Below, in pieces: positions 8,607-19,702 of a DNA stretch of 64,000 bases. A model generated the notes under the pieces. The model did not search any database, was not told the origin of the DNA, and saw only the letters and a list, made by a program, of their open reading frames with translations. Source of the DNA: Mitsuaria sp. PDC51. Its GTDB lineage: Bacteria; Pseudomonadota; Gammaproteobacteria; Burkholderiales; Burkholderiaceae_C. Numbering within the stretch: the stretch's first letter is position 1; each line of letters starts with the position of its first letter. The translations under genes and the position numbers were made by a program. The stretch lies in NCBI RefSeq assembly GCF_900113225.1, contig NZ_FOZE01000001.1, positions 1,798,001-1,862,000 of the forward strand, given 5' to 3'.

Positions 8607-9623
8607 ATGGAATTAAACGCCGCCGCGACGCCCGCGCCCGCCAGCTTCGATGCCTGGCTGGCGTCGTCGGGAACGCCCCAGGCACATGTCGCGGCCGGCC
8701 TGCTCGGCCTGCTGGAACCGACCGGCGCCTGCCTGACCGTGAAGTCGATGGCCACCGGTCGCTACGTCTTCGCGAGCCCGGCCATGGGCGAACTGTTCGG
8801 CCGGATCGAGGCCGGCATCGTCGGCGCGACCGACGCCGACCTGATGCGCGGCGACGAAGTCCAGGCGATGCGCCGCTCCGAGCAGGCCACGCTGGCCCAG
8901 CGCGGCGTCGTGAGTTCCGAGCACCGCCTCGAGATCGGCGGCCGCCGCCGCGAGTTCATGGTCATGCGCTTCCCGCTGGGCCAGGAGCACGTGATGGCCT
9001 TGTGGAGCGACAAGACCGAGGAACGCCATCGCGAAACGCATCTGCAGCGCGCGCTGCAGCAGCTCGAGCAGCAGCAGAAGTCGCTCGAGCAGATGCGCCG
9101 CGAGCTGCAGCAGGGCAGCGGCCGCGACGAGGTGTCGGGGCTCTACATGCGCGCGCAGTTCGACGACCAGTTGCTGCGCGAGATCGATCTCTCGACGCGC
9201 GAGCACCGCGAATTCACGCTGGTGCTGATCGCGCTGGATCCGGTCACGGCCGAGGCCGGACTGGGCGAGGAGGCGCGCCAGCGCCTGCTCGAGGGCCTGG
9301 GGCGCATGCTGCGCGCCAACACCCGCGCGATGGACGCGGCCTGCCGCATCGGCGACGACCTGTTCGCGGTGCTGCTGTCGGGCGTGGGCCTGGCAACGGC
9401 GCATGCGCGCATGGAACAGCTGCGCCGCCAGTGCCATGCGCAGATCGTCGTGCTGCATGGGCAGGACATCGGACTGTCCCTGTCGATGGGCGTCGCGAGC
9501 TTCCCGCATACCGCGTCGCGCCAGGAGGAGCTGCTGGGCGCCGCCGAGATGGCGGTCAAGGAAGCCCAGCGCCGCGGCGGCAACCAGGTCGTGCTGGCGT
9601 CGATCCCGTTCGGCATGGGCTGA
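8607..9623 (+). CDS. PAS domain protein with degenerate GGDEF domain
   Basis: A 338-residue soluble protein. Residues about 20-130 look like a PAS domain (TGRYVFASPAMGELFGRIEAG, later HRLEIGGRRREFMVMRFPLG). A coiled coil follows, rich in Gln, Leu and Glu (QRALQQLEQQQKSLEQMRRE). The C-terminal part is GGDEF-like (SGLYMRAQFDDQLLREI, RIGDDLFAVLLSG, SLSMGVASFP). The signature is GDDLF, not GGDEF, so cyclase activity is doubtful; it may bind GTP or serve as a receiver or scaffold. The ATG at 8607 was chosen because homologous character begins there. The upstream ribosome-binding site is weak. Confidence 0.75.
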   Translation: MELNAAATPAPASFDAWLASSGTPQAHVAAGLLGLLEPTGACLTVKSMATGRYVFASPAMGELFGRIEAGIVGATDADLMRGDEVQAMRRSEQATLAQRGVVSSEHRLEIGGRRREFMVMRFPLGQEHVMALWSDKTEERHRETHLQRALQQLEQQQKSLEQMRRELQQGSGRDEVSGLYMRAQFDDQLLREIDLSTREHREFTLVLIALDPVTAEAGLGEEARQRLLEGLGRMLRANTRAMDAACRIGDDLFAVLLSGVGLATAHARMEQLRRQCHAQIVVLHGQDIGLSLSMGVASFPHTASRQEELLGAAEMAVKEAQRRGGNQVVLASIPFGMG

Positions 9624-9655
9624 GGGCCCGCCGCGCCCGCCCCGTCGCCCGCCGC

Positions 9656-10147
<492 letters not shown>

Positions 10148-10196
10148 GGTGAAACCCCGCGAGATCGGCGGCGCCGCGGCGCCGGCCGTCGACCAT

Positions 10197-10232
10197 GAAA
10201 AAACCGCGCTCTGAGCGGTCAGGCGCGGTTTC
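10197..10232 (-). terminator. Intrinsic terminator of the 6S RNA transcript
   Basis: On the minus strand AACCGCGC pairs with GCGCGGTT around a loop, followed at once by six T's. It marks the end of a short transcript starting just downstream of zapA. Confidence 0.8.
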
Positions 10233-10384
10233 GGGAAGAGGTGTCCACGGCGAGCCGTGAGCCGCATTCCTGAACCCTAGGGGTACAGGTGGGCGAGGTC
10301 AACATGGCTTCGGGTTCATCTGACGCGAGACGCTCACACCAGCCAGGTAATGTTCCAAGCCCTTGCTCGCGAGAGCATCGGTTC
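10197..10384 (-). ncRNA. ssrS: 6S RNA
   Basis: The stretch between zapA and the EVE gene has no coding frame but encodes a structured RNA of roughly 150-190 nt ending in an intrinsic terminator. Its 3' half carries the 6S-like hairpin ACCTGTACCC CTA GGGTTCAGG (about 10271-10290) next to GGAATGCGGC, resembling the CCUUGAACC...GGGUUCAAGG element beside the central bubble of E. coli 6S RNA. The position after zapA is the classic one. A -10-like TATATT (10390-10395) predicts a 5' end near 10384. 6S RNA binds sigma-70 RNA polymerase. I could not fold the closing stem convincingly, so the ends are approximate. Confidence 0.65.
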
Positions 10385-10449
10385 AAGGAAATATAAAACT
10401 CACGCGAACGCAGTGGACGGAGCGGATTCTACGCGGCGAGCCGCGGCGA

Positions 10450-10791
10450 TCACAGCAGTTGCCCGTCTTGCACCAGGGCTTCATCGAGCCGCTTCATCAG
10501 CGTTTCAAGATCCGGTGCAGGCAGCTGTCCGGCACTCGTACCGCTGTCGCCAGCGCCTGCCTCGGCGGCATCGCCAGCCGCGGGCGAGGCGCCGACTTCG
10601 GTCAGCGAATAGGCCAGGTTCAGCGCCGCCAGCACCGCGATGCGCTCACGCGCCTTGATGCGGCCCGCATCGCGGATCGCGCACATTTCCTTGTCGACCC
10701 GGGCGACCGCCTTCTGCAGCGCGGCCTCGCCGCCTTCGGGGCAGCCGAGCAGGTAGCTCTGGCCCATGATCGTGACTTCCATTTGCTTCAT
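10450..10791 (-). CDS. zapA: Cell division protein ZapA
   Basis: A 113-residue protein. The N-terminal ZapA head is clear: MKQMEVTIMGQSYLLGCPEG, then ALQKAVARVDKEMCAIRDAG and ARERIAVLAALNLAYSL, followed by a C-terminal coiled-coil-prone tail. ZapA crosslinks FtsZ filaments in the Z ring. Its start overlaps the stop of the upstream ZapB-like gene in an ATGA pattern, implying translational coupling. The 6S RNA gene lies just downstream, as in many proteobacteria. Confidence 0.93.
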   Translation of the reverse strand: MKQMEVTIMGQSYLLGCPEGGEAALQKAVARVDKEMCAIRDAGRIKARERIAVLAALNLAYSLTEVGASPAAGDAAEAGAGDSGTSAGQLPAPDLETLMKRLDEALVQDGQLL

Positions 10792-11042
10792 GCGCCCGTC
10801 TTTCGAGAGTCGGTGGCCTCGGATCCGTCGCTGCCTTCGAGGAGATCGGCCGCCTCCACCGGCAGGCGGTCGAGCAGCGCGTCGATGCGCCCGCGCGCCG
10901 CGGCCAGGCGCGAACGCAGGCTGTCGCGCTCCAGCGTGAGCGCCTGCACCTGCTGCTCGAGCAGTGTGTTCGTGCGCTTCAATTCCTCGTGGCGCACCAG
11001 CAGGCGCTCCACGCGGTCGACGAGGTCGGTGATGCTGGACAT
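10788..11042 (-). CDS. ZapB-like coiled-coil protein (TIGR02449-type)
   Basis: An 84-residue protein that is almost entirely coiled coil (MSSITDLVDRVERLLVRHEE, KRTNTLLEQQVQALTLERDS), with an acidic tail. Small proteins of this sort encoded just before zapA are considered ZapB-like division factors, probably bridging ZapA to other components. The ATG at 11042 has an AGGGA ribosome-binding site and was preferred over one at 11093, which lies inside the neighbouring nth 3' end. It overlaps zapA by 4 bp. Confidence 0.82.
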   Translation of the reverse strand: MSSITDLVDRVERLLVRHEELKRTNTLLEQQVQALTLERDSLRSRLAAARGRIDALLDRLPVEAADLLEGSDGSEATDSRKTGA

Positions 11043-11089
11043 GGCTTCCCTGACGGATGGACGCGCGGATTGTAGGGGGCCGGGTTCGC

Positions 11090-11728
11090 TCAACGCGCCG
11101 CAGCCATCGGCGCACTGTCACATTGCGCGACGACGGCGCAACGCTCGCACAGCGGCCGGCGCGCCTGGCACACGTAGCGCCCATGCAGGATCAGCCAGTG
11201 ATGGGCATCGACGAGGAATTCCGGCGGCACGCGCGCCAGCAGCTGCTGCTCGACCTCCAGCACGTTCTTGCCGGGCGCGAGGCCGGTGCGGTTGCCGACA
11301 CGGAAGATGTGCGTGTCCACCGCCATCGTCGCTTCGCCGAAGGCGACGTTCAGCACCACGTTGGCCGTCTTGCGGCCGACGCCGGGCAGCGACTCCAGCG
11401 CCTCGCGGCTCTGCGGCACCGCGCCGCCATACTGCTCGACCAGGATGCGGCAGGTGGCGTGCAGGTTCTTCGCCTTGGTCTTGTAGAGGCCGATCGTCTT
11501 GATGTATTCGGCGAGCCGCTCCTCGCCCAGTTCGAGGATCTTTTGCGGCGTGTTGGCCACGACGAACAACCGGCGCGTCGCCTTGTTGACGCCGACGTCG
11601 GTCGCCTGGGCCGAGAGCAGCACCGCGGCCAGCAGCTCGAAGACGCTGGCGTATTCGAGTTCGGTTTGCGGCGACGGGTTGGCGGTGCGGAGGATCTCGA
11701 AGAACTCGCGGATCTGGGTCTGGTTCAT
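11090..11728 (-). CDS. nth: Endonuclease III (DNA glycosylase/AP lyase)
   Basis: Nth removes oxidised pyrimidines and nicks abasic sites in base excision repair. The 212-residue product has the helix-hairpin-helix LPGVGRKTA with the catalytic lysine, the catalytic aspartate in VDTHIFRVGNRTGL, and the C-terminal 4Fe-4S loop CQARRPLCERCAVVAQC. Length is normal. It lies 67 bases downstream of rsxB on the same strand, so it may be cotranscribed; a link between nth and rnf/rsx genes is also seen in gammaproteobacteria. Confidence 0.97.
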   Translation of the reverse strand: MNQTQIREFFEILRTANPSPQTELEYASVFELLAAVLLSAQATDVGVNKATRRLFVVANTPQKILELGEERLAEYIKTIGLYKTKAKNLHATCRILVEQYGGAVPQSREALESLPGVGRKTANVVLNVAFGEATMAVDTHIFRVGNRTGLAPGKNVLEVEQQLLARVPPEFLVDAHHWLILHGRYVCQARRPLCERCAVVAQCDSAPMAAAR

Positions 11729-11795
11729 GGCGAGCGGCCGGTGCGGGCAGGGCGTGCGAGCGGACGGAGGACGGGGAAGGGCGATGCGGGGGGGC

Positions 11796-12524
11796 TCAGG
11801 CGCCGCGCTTGGCCCGGGCGCGCGCCAGCGCGGCTTCGATGACGGCCCGCTTGCGATCGATCTGGGCCGCGTCGGTGAGCCGGGTTTCCGACTCGAGATG
11901 ATCCAGCTTGTGGCGCGCCTTGGCCTCGAGGCGGTCGTCGTGCTCGCGGCGTTCGCGCTCGACGCGGATCTCGTGCCAGCGGTAGCGCTCGCGGGCGCGC
12001 TCGGCCTGCGCCGGGCTCCAGGCGGACCAGCCGCTGCGCCCTGGCGTGACCTCGGCCAGTGAAATGCAATCCACCGGGCAGACCGGGATGCAGAGTTCGC
12101 AACCGGTGCAGTCCGCGTCGATGACGTGATGCATCAGCTTGTTGCTGCCGACGATCGCGTCGACCGGGCAGGCCTTGATGCAGAGCGTGCAGCCGATGCA
12201 CCAGTCCTCGTCGATGACCGCGAGCCGGCGCGGACCCTCGAGTCCGTGCTCGGGGTTGAGCGGCAGCGCCTCGCGGGCGGTGAGGGCGGCCAGTCGCGCG
12301 ATGCCCTCGGCGCCGCCGGGCGGGCACTGGTTGATGGCGGCCTCGCCGCGCGCGATCGCATGCGCGTAGGAATGGCAATCGGGATAGCCGCAGCGCGTGC
12401 ACTGCGTCTGCGGCAAGGCCTGGTTCAGGCCTTCGACGAGCGCGTCGAAGGCGGCGTCCGCCACGCCGGCGGACGGGGTGGCGGACGGGTCAGCGGAGGC
12501 GGAGTCGGACGGGGCGGGGTTCAC
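11796..12524 (-). CDS. rsxB: RsxB/RnfB-like ferredoxin, orphan
   Basis: A 242-residue iron-sulfur protein. After a Ser/Pro/Ala-rich N-terminus comes the Fe-S domain CTRCGYPDC...QCPPGG, then two bacterial ferredoxin motifs [16 protein letters not shown] and [16 protein letters not shown], and a basic helical C-terminus. The first domain is the hallmark of RnfB/RsxB, but the membrane helix usually at the N-terminus is not evident and no other rnf/rsx genes are here. The GTG at 12524 overlaps the stop of the PHB depolymerase gene (GTGA), suggesting coupling. nth follows downstream. Electron partners are unknown. Confidence 0.85.
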   Translation of the reverse strand: MNPAPSDSASADPSATPSAGVADAAFDALVEGLNQALPQTQCTRCGYPDCHSYAHAIARGEAAINQCPPGGAEGIARLAALTAREALPLNPEHGLEGPRRLAVIDEDWCIGCTLCIKACPVDAIVGSNKLMHHVIDADCTGCELCIPVCPVDCISLAEVTPGRSGWSAWSPAQAERARERYRWHEIRVERERREHDDRLEAKARHKLDHLESETRLTDAAQIDRKRAVIEAALARARAKRGA

Positions 12525-13837
12525 TCGGTCGGCTTGCGCGGACGGCGCGTCGCCGGTCGGGGCGCGCGCTTGGCCGCGGCGGGCTGGTGCAACGGGGCCG
12601 CATCGTACTTGGCAATGAAGTCGCGGATCACCGGGTAGACCTTCTCGCGCCAGCGACGGCCCGAGAAGATGCCGTAGTGACCGGCGCCGATCGCGTCGTA
12701 GTGGAACTGGTTCTTCGCGTCGATGCCGCTGCACAGCTCATGCGCCGCCTTGGTCTGGCCGGCGCCGGAGATGTCGTCCAGCTCGCCCTCCACGGTCAGC
12801 AGCGCGGTCTGGGTGATGTCCTGCGGACGCACCAGGTCGCCGCCGACATCCCAGGTGCCATTGACCAGCGCGAAGTCCTGGAACACCGTCTTGATCGTGT
12901 CCAGGTAATACTCGGCCGGCATGTCCAGCACGGCGTTGTATTCGTCGTAGAAGCGGCGATGGGACTCGGCGCTGTCGTCGTCGCCGCGCACCAGGTCGAG
13001 GAAATAGTCGTAGTGCGAGCTCAGGTGGCGGTCCGGATTCATCGCCACGAAGCCGGTGTGCTGCAGGAAGCCGGGGTAGACCTCGCGGCCGGCGCCCGGG
13101 AAGTTGGTCGGCACGCGGTAGATGACGTTGTTCTCGAACCAGCTGTAGCTCTTGTTCATCGCCAGGTTGTTGACCGCGGTCGGGCTGCGGCGGGCGTCGA
13201 TCGGGCCGCCCATCATCGTCATCGAGCGCGGCGTGGTCTCGCCCTTGGAGGCCATCAGCGAGATCGCCGCCAGCACCGGCACCGTCGGCTGGCAGACCGA
13301 GATCACGTGGCAGTCCTCGCCGACGTGGCGGATGAAGTCCTGGACGTAGTAGATGTAGTCGTCGAGGTGGAAGGGACCGGCTTCGAGCGGCACCATGCGG
13401 GCGTCGGTCCAGTCGGTGATGTAGACCTTGTGGTCCTTGAGCAGCTGCTTGACCGTGTCGCGCAGCAGCGTGCTGTGGTGGCCGGACAGCGGCGCCACGA
13501 CCAGCACCGTCGGCTGCGCCTTCATCTTGGCCAGCACGGCCGGGTCGTCGGTGTAGCGCTTGAAGCGCAGCAGGCGGCAGAAGGGCTTCTCCAGCGCCAC
13601 CAGTTCCTGCACCGCGACGTCGATGCCGTCGACCTCGACGCTGGTGATCTCGAATTCCGGCTTCTCGTACTCCTTGGCCAGCCGGTGCATGAGATCCAGC
13701 CCGGCGGACATCCGGTGCGACAGCGGCGTGTGCGCGAACGGCGACAGCGGATGGCTGTAGAGCTTGGCGGTGGCGCTGGCGAACTCGGAGAACGGGCTCA
13801 GCAACGCGCGCTGGGTTTCATAAAGCTGGTAGAGCAT
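12521..13837 (-). CDS. phaZ: Intracellular polyhydroxyalkanoate depolymerase
   Basis: The 438-residue product matches the intracellular PHB depolymerase family that mobilises storage granules. It starts [20 protein letters not shown] and carries the nucleophile elbow SVCQPT with Cys182 in place of serine, as in Ralstonia PhaZ1, plus a histidine in [11 protein letters not shown]. The ATG at 13837 has a GAGG ribosome-binding site. An upstream in-frame ATG at 14113 would run into the aminotransferase gene and was rejected. The C-terminus is basic ([16 protein letters not shown]). It overlaps the rsxB start by 4 bp. Confidence 0.93.
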   Translation of the reverse strand: MLYQLYETQRALLSPFSEFASATAKLYSHPLSPFAHTPLSHRMSAGLDLMHRLAKEYEKPEFEITSVEVDGIDVAVQELVALEKPFCRLLRFKRYTDDPAVLAKMKAQPTVLVVAPLSGHHSTLLRDTVKQLLKDHKVYITDWTDARMVPLEAGPFHLDDYIYYVQDFIRHVGEDCHVISVCQPTVPVLAAISLMASKGETTPRSMTMMGGPIDARRSPTAVNNLAMNKSYSWFENNVIYRVPTNFPGAGREVYPGFLQHTGFVAMNPDRHLSSHYDYFLDLVRGDDDSAESHRRFYDEYNAVLDMPAEYYLDTIKTVFQDFALVNGTWDVGGDLVRPQDITQTALLTVEGELDDISGAGQTKAAHELCSGIDAKNQFHYDAIGAGHYGIFSGRRWREKVYPVIRDFIAKYDAAPLHQPAAAKRAPRPATRRPRKPTE

Positions 13838-13881
13838 CTGGCGGACCTCTCGAGGGGGAGTGAGGCGAAAGCTGGCACCCG

Positions 13882-13902
13882 TTGTGCAACGCAGCAATTC
13901 TA
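13882..13902 (-). promoter_or_regulatory. Candidate promoter/operator of the PHB depolymerase gene
   Basis: A -10-like TAGAAT (minus strand, 13897-13902) is followed by a TGC-rich dyad, TGC-N3-GCA within TTGTGCAACGCAGCAA on the plus strand (13882-13897). TGC-rich dyads are associated with the PHB regulator PhaR, so control by PhaR is possible. No good -35 was seen. Confidence 0.35.
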
Positions 13903-14078
13903 GGTCCCGGCCATCGGAAGTGTGTGTCGCCGGCGTGCCGTCGGGGGCCGCGGCAGGGACTTCGAACCGGCGGATTTCGCCATAAATGCGCAGGGCCGGC
14001 CCGCTTGCGGCGGTACCGGCCCTGGGTTCGAGCGCCGATCGTGCGATCAGCGCATCGAAGTGTGGCGGCGAGGAAGGG

Positions 14079-15281
14079 TCAGACCTTCTTGACCGCGGCG
14101 ATCGCGGCGGCAACCGGCTTGAGGTTCTTGCTGTTGAGCGCCGCCACGCAGATGCGACCCGAATCGACGCCGTAGACGCCGAACTCCGAGCGCAGGCGCT
14201 GCATCTGCTCGGCGGACAGGCCGCTGTAGCTGAACATGCCCTTCTGGCGGGTGACGTAGCTCAGGTCGTCGGTGATGCCGGCGGCCTGGAGCTCGGCGAC
14301 CAGCGCTTCGCGCATCTGCTTGATGCGCACCCGCATGCCGGCCAGTTCCTCTTCCCACTGGGCGCGCAGCGCGGGCGTGGACAGCACGGTGGCCACGACC
14401 TGGGCGCCGTGCGTCGGCGGGTTGGAGTAGTTGGTGCGGATCACGATCTTGAGCTGGCTCAGGACCTTGGTCGCTTCTTCTGCGGAAGCGCAGACCACGC
14501 TCAGCGCGCCGACGCGCTCGCCATAGAGCGAGAAGCTCTTGGAGAAGCTGGTCGAGACGAAGAAGTCCAGGCCGGCGGCCAGGAACTGCTGAATCACGGC
14601 GCCGTCCTCGGCGATGCCTTCGCCGAAGCCCTGGTAGGCCATGTCCAGGAAGGCGACCAGGTTGCGCGCCTTGACCGCCTCGACGACCTGCGCCCACTGG
14701 GCGGGCGTCAGGTCGTAGCCGGTCGGGTTGTGGCAGCAGGCATGCAGCACGACGACCGTGCCGGCCGGGGCCGCGTTCAGCGCGCCCAGCATGCCGCTGA
14801 AGTCGATGCCGCGGTTGGCGGCGTCGTAGTAGGGATAGGTCTCGACCGGGAAGCCGGCGTTGGTGAACAGCGCGCGGTGGTTTTCCCAGGAAGGATCGGA
14901 GATCAGCACCTTGGCGCCGGGGTTCAGGCGCTTGAGGAAGTCGGCGCCGATCTTCAGGCCGCCGGTGCCGCCCAGGGCCTGCACGGTGGCGACACGCTTG
15001 GCCTTGAGGACTTCGCTGTCGGCGCCGAAGACCAGGCCCTGCACGGCCGCGTCATAGGCGGCGATGCCGTCGATGGGCAGGTAGCCGCGCGGCTTGGGGG
15101 CCGCCTGCATCTGCGCCTCGGCGGCGGCCACGCAGGCCAGCAGCGGGAGCTTGCCGTTGTCGTCGTAATAGACGCCCACGCCCAGATTGACCTTGGCGGG
15201 ATTCGGATCGGCGTTGAATTGCTCGTTCAGACCCAGGATGGGGTCGCGGGGGGCCATGGCGACGGCGGCGAACAGGGACAT
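14079..15281 (-). CDS. tyrB: Aromatic amino acid / aspartate aminotransferase
   Basis: A 400-residue class I PLP aminotransferase of the aspartate/tyrosine subgroup. Seen are DPILGLNEQFNADPNPAKVNLGVG near the N-terminus (split by the ends of two helices), the HNPTGYDLTP substrate loop near residue 184, and the PLP lysine at residue 248 in STSFSKSFSLYGERVG. The subgroup handles aspartate plus phenylalanine/tyrosine; specificity cannot be fixed from sequence. The ATG at 15281 has an AGGAAAG ribosome-binding site. It is divergent from uvrB, sharing a 166-bp spacer. Confidence 0.92.
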   Translation of the reverse strand: MSLFAAVAMAPRDPILGLNEQFNADPNPAKVNLGVGVYYDDNGKLPLLACVAAAEAQMQAAPKPRGYLPIDGIAAYDAAVQGLVFGADSEVLKAKRVATVQALGGTGGLKIGADFLKRLNPGAKVLISDPSWENHRALFTNAGFPVETYPYYDAANRGIDFSGMLGALNAAPAGTVVVLHACCHNPTGYDLTPAQWAQVVEAVKARNLVAFLDMAYQGFGEGIAEDGAVIQQFLAAGLDFFVSTSFSKSFSLYGERVGALSVVCASAEEATKVLSQLKIVIRTNYSNPPTHGAQVVATVLSTPALRAQWEEELAGMRVRIKQMREALVAELQAAGITDDLSYVTRQKGMFSYSGLSAEQMQRLRSEFGVYGVDSGRICVAALNSKNLKPVAAAIAAVKKV

Positions 15282-15447
15282 GGAGGCTTTCCTGACAGTG
15301 CGTTGGCAAGAGCGGGAAGGGCACGACGGGAGAAACCCGTCCGGCTGCGCTACGCTGTCGCGTCCTGACGCCCGAGGCGCCTCCCGCGCGCCCAGCGAAG
15401 CCCGCCGATTGTAGGCAGGGAACAAGCGTTGCCCCTGGGAAACCCTG

Positions 15448-17613
<2,166 letters not shown>

Positions 17614-17715
17614 CCCCGGGGAGCAGCGCGGTGCGAAAGCAGTGCGCTGGGCGCTGATGGGGCAGAAGGGCTTCGATTGACTGCGGGACGGGGAGCGCGG
17701 GCACTCCAGGCAGCA

Positions 17716-17740
17716 GGGGGCATCCCGTCCGGGAACCCCC
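17716..17740. other. Hairpin between convergent uvrB and rhodanese genes
   Basis: GGGGG (17716-17720) pairs with CCCCC (17736-17740), and inside it CCCG pairs with CGGG. No T run follows on either strand, so it is not a classical terminator, but it could block transcription or protect 3' ends of both convergent transcripts. The rest of the 211-base spacer shows nothing else. Confidence 0.5.
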
Positions 17741-17824
17741 AGCAGCCTTCCGGCCCCACCGGCGCTCGCTGACCCCGGGTTGAGCGCTTGTTGTGGGTGG
17801 GGCGTGCGCCGTGATGTCGTTCGG

Positions 17825-19576
17825 TCAGTCTTCGATGACGCGGAAGAAATGCGTGCCGTCGCGGTCCAGTTGCGCGAGGAGACCGTACTCCCAGTCGAGG
17901 TAGGCCTGCATCGCGTCGCGCGGATGGTGGGTGCCCTCGTAGGGGCGGCGGTAGCGGTCGTCACGCGGGAAGGCCAGGCGGGGATTGGCGGATTCGATCG
18001 GGAGGCCCGCGTCGTACCAGGCCGTCGTGCCACCCTCCAGCACCAGCAGCTCGCGACCCTCGGCCGCCAGTTCCGCGGCGAGGTCGGCAGCGACGAAGCG
18101 CGGCAGCACGCCCAGGTTGCCCGTCAGCACGACGCGGCGCGCCGCCGGAATGACGGTGCGCAGCGCCTCGGCCAGCCGCGCGCGCGGGCTCCACCAGGCG
18201 CCGGGGATGTGCCGGACGATGTAGGTGATGCTCGGCGCGACGTCGATGACCACCGTGTCCGGCTGTTCGCGGTCGGCGTCCTCGTCGCGCCAACGGGCCA
18301 GCTCGGCCGGCGTCACCGTGGCCACGGTCGGGGAGAGCGGCTGCGGCGGCAGGTCCGGGCCGGTCTCGGTGTGCGCCGCTGGATCCGGCGGCAGCACCGC
18401 CACCTCCCAGCCCATCTGCGCCAGCCAGGCCGCCGCCATCGAGGCACGGATGCCGTCGTCGTCGCTCAACACGATGCGCGCGCCGCGCACCGGCACGTGG
18501 TGGTCGGTCTCCTGGATCAGCTGGCCGCCCGGCGCATGCCGGAAGCCCGGACGGTGGCCGCGTGCGTATTCGTCGGCGCCGCGGACATCGAAGCGGTAGG
18601 TGGAGCGGCGCGGATCGGCCAGCCAGTCGGCGAGCACGCGCGCATCGATGCGCTGCGCATGCGCGCGGCGGGCCAGTGCCGTGGCGCCTTCGCGCGCCGC
18701 GTCCAGGTCGCCAAGCGGCACGTCCTCGTGCGAGCGCCCCTGGCCCTGCGCGAGCGCCAGGCCCGCGAGCGTCCATCCGATCGTGCCGTTGCGCAGCGCG
18801 ACGACGGGATTGGGCACGCCGGCGTCGATCAGCGACTGCGCGCCGATCAGGCTGCGGGTGCGGCCGGCGCAGTGGACGACGATGAGGGTCGTCGGGTCGG
18901 GCGCGAGGTCGCGGGCGCGTCGCACCAGTTCGCCGCCGGGCACGCTGATCGAGCCGGGCAGGCTCGTGCTGCGGTACTCGTCGAAGCGCCGGGCATCGAG
19001 CAGGACGAGCTGGTCGCCGCGCGCGAGGCGACGCTGGAGTTCGTCGGCCGGGATCGACGGCGTGTGGCGCCGGGCCTCGACCAGCTCGCCGAAAGCCTTG
19101 CTCGGCACGTTGACGTCGCGGAACAGCTCGAGACCGGCTTCGCGCCAGGCGCCCAGGCCACCGGCGAGCAGCGCGACGTCGGTGTAGCCCAGCGCCTGCA
19201 GCTTGCGCGCCGACGCTGCCGCCACGCCTTCCCCGTCGTCGTAGACGACGATGGGCACGCCGCGCCGCGGCAGGCGCCCCCAGGCGTCGAGCTCCAGCCG
19301 CGAGGCGGCGAGGTTGGCGGCCCACAGCGGATGGGCCTCGGCATAGGCCGCTTCCTCGCGCACGTCGAGCAGCGCGATCTCCACCCGCGCGAGCAGCGCG
19401 GCGCGGACGTCGGCGACCGTGCGAGTCGGCAGCGGCGCCGGATGGCGGGGCGCCTGAGGCGGGTGTAGTACCGGCGCGGCTGCGGATGCGGGCGACGAGC
19501 CGGCCGAAGCGGCCGGAGCGGTTGTGGCGTTGGACGCGGTCGTGGCGATCGTGTCGGTGGGATGCAGGACGGTCAT
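17825..19576 (-). CDS. Protein with four tandem rhodanese-like domains
   Basis: A 583-residue protein without a clear signal peptide; the first 50 residues are Ala/Ser/Thr/Pro-rich. Four rhodanese folds can be traced at about 53-148, 174-275, 308-398 and 422-525, each with the pattern of a DVRE- or DAR-like strand, a central loop and a GG...AW-type end. Only domain 2 keeps the catalytic cysteine (Cys236 in VVHCAGRTRS); the loops in domains 1, 3 and 4 read VYDDGEG, LSDDDGI and LTGNLGV. One active sulfurtransferase site plus three structural or regulatory domains is inferred. The C-terminal 50 residues are conserved-looking (AMQAYLDWEYGLLAQLDRDG). Confidence 0.85.
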   Translation of the reverse strand: MTVLHPTDTIATTASNATTAPAASAGSSPASAAAPVLHPPQAPRHPAPLPTRTVADVRAALLARVEIALLDVREEAAYAEAHPLWAANLAASRLELDAWGRLPRRGVPIVVYDDGEGVAAASARKLQALGYTDVALLAGGLGAWREAGLELFRDVNVPSKAFGELVEARRHTPSIPADELQRRLARGDQLVLLDARRFDEYRSTSLPGSISVPGGELVRRARDLAPDPTTLIVVHCAGRTRSLIGAQSLIDAGVPNPVVALRNGTIGWTLAGLALAQGQGRSHEDVPLGDLDAAREGATALARRAHAQRIDARVLADWLADPRRSTYRFDVRGADEYARGHRPGFRHAPGGQLIQETDHHVPVRGARIVLSDDDGIRASMAAAWLAQMGWEVAVLPPDPAAHTETGPDLPPQPLSPTVATVTPAELARWRDEDADREQPDTVVIDVAPSITYIVRHIPGAWWSPRARLAEALRTVIPAARRVVLTGNLGVLPRFVAADLAAELAAEGRELLVLEGGTTAWYDAGLPIESANPRLAFPRDDRYRRPYEGTHHPRDAMQAYLDWEYGLLAQLDRDGTHFFRVIED

Positions 19577-19702
19577 GGCGGCGGGCGCGTGGAGCGCAAG
19601 GCATCTGAGCGCCGCAGCCTAGGGATCCCGGCCAGGGATCGGAACGAAGCAAAGCGAGGATCGATAGACGCCGGCGTCTTGCCGGCAAGCCTTACCGACC
19701 CT

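Noticed and set aside
12525-12734. Extension of rsxB into the depolymerase gene from an ATG at 12734
   Set aside because: The added sequence is the out-of-frame shadow of the depolymerase C-terminus; the GTG at 12524 with a GTGA overlap is more likely.
13838-14113. Extension of the PHB depolymerase to an ATG at 14113
   Set aside because: It would overlap the end of the aminotransferase gene and add low-complexity residues; MLYQLYETQ at 13837 is the family start and has a ribosome-binding site.
15282-15447. A LexA box in the tyrB-uvrB spacer
   Set aside because: No CTG-N10-CAG-like palindrome of good quality was recognised between the divergent genes, so SOS control of uvrB is not claimed.
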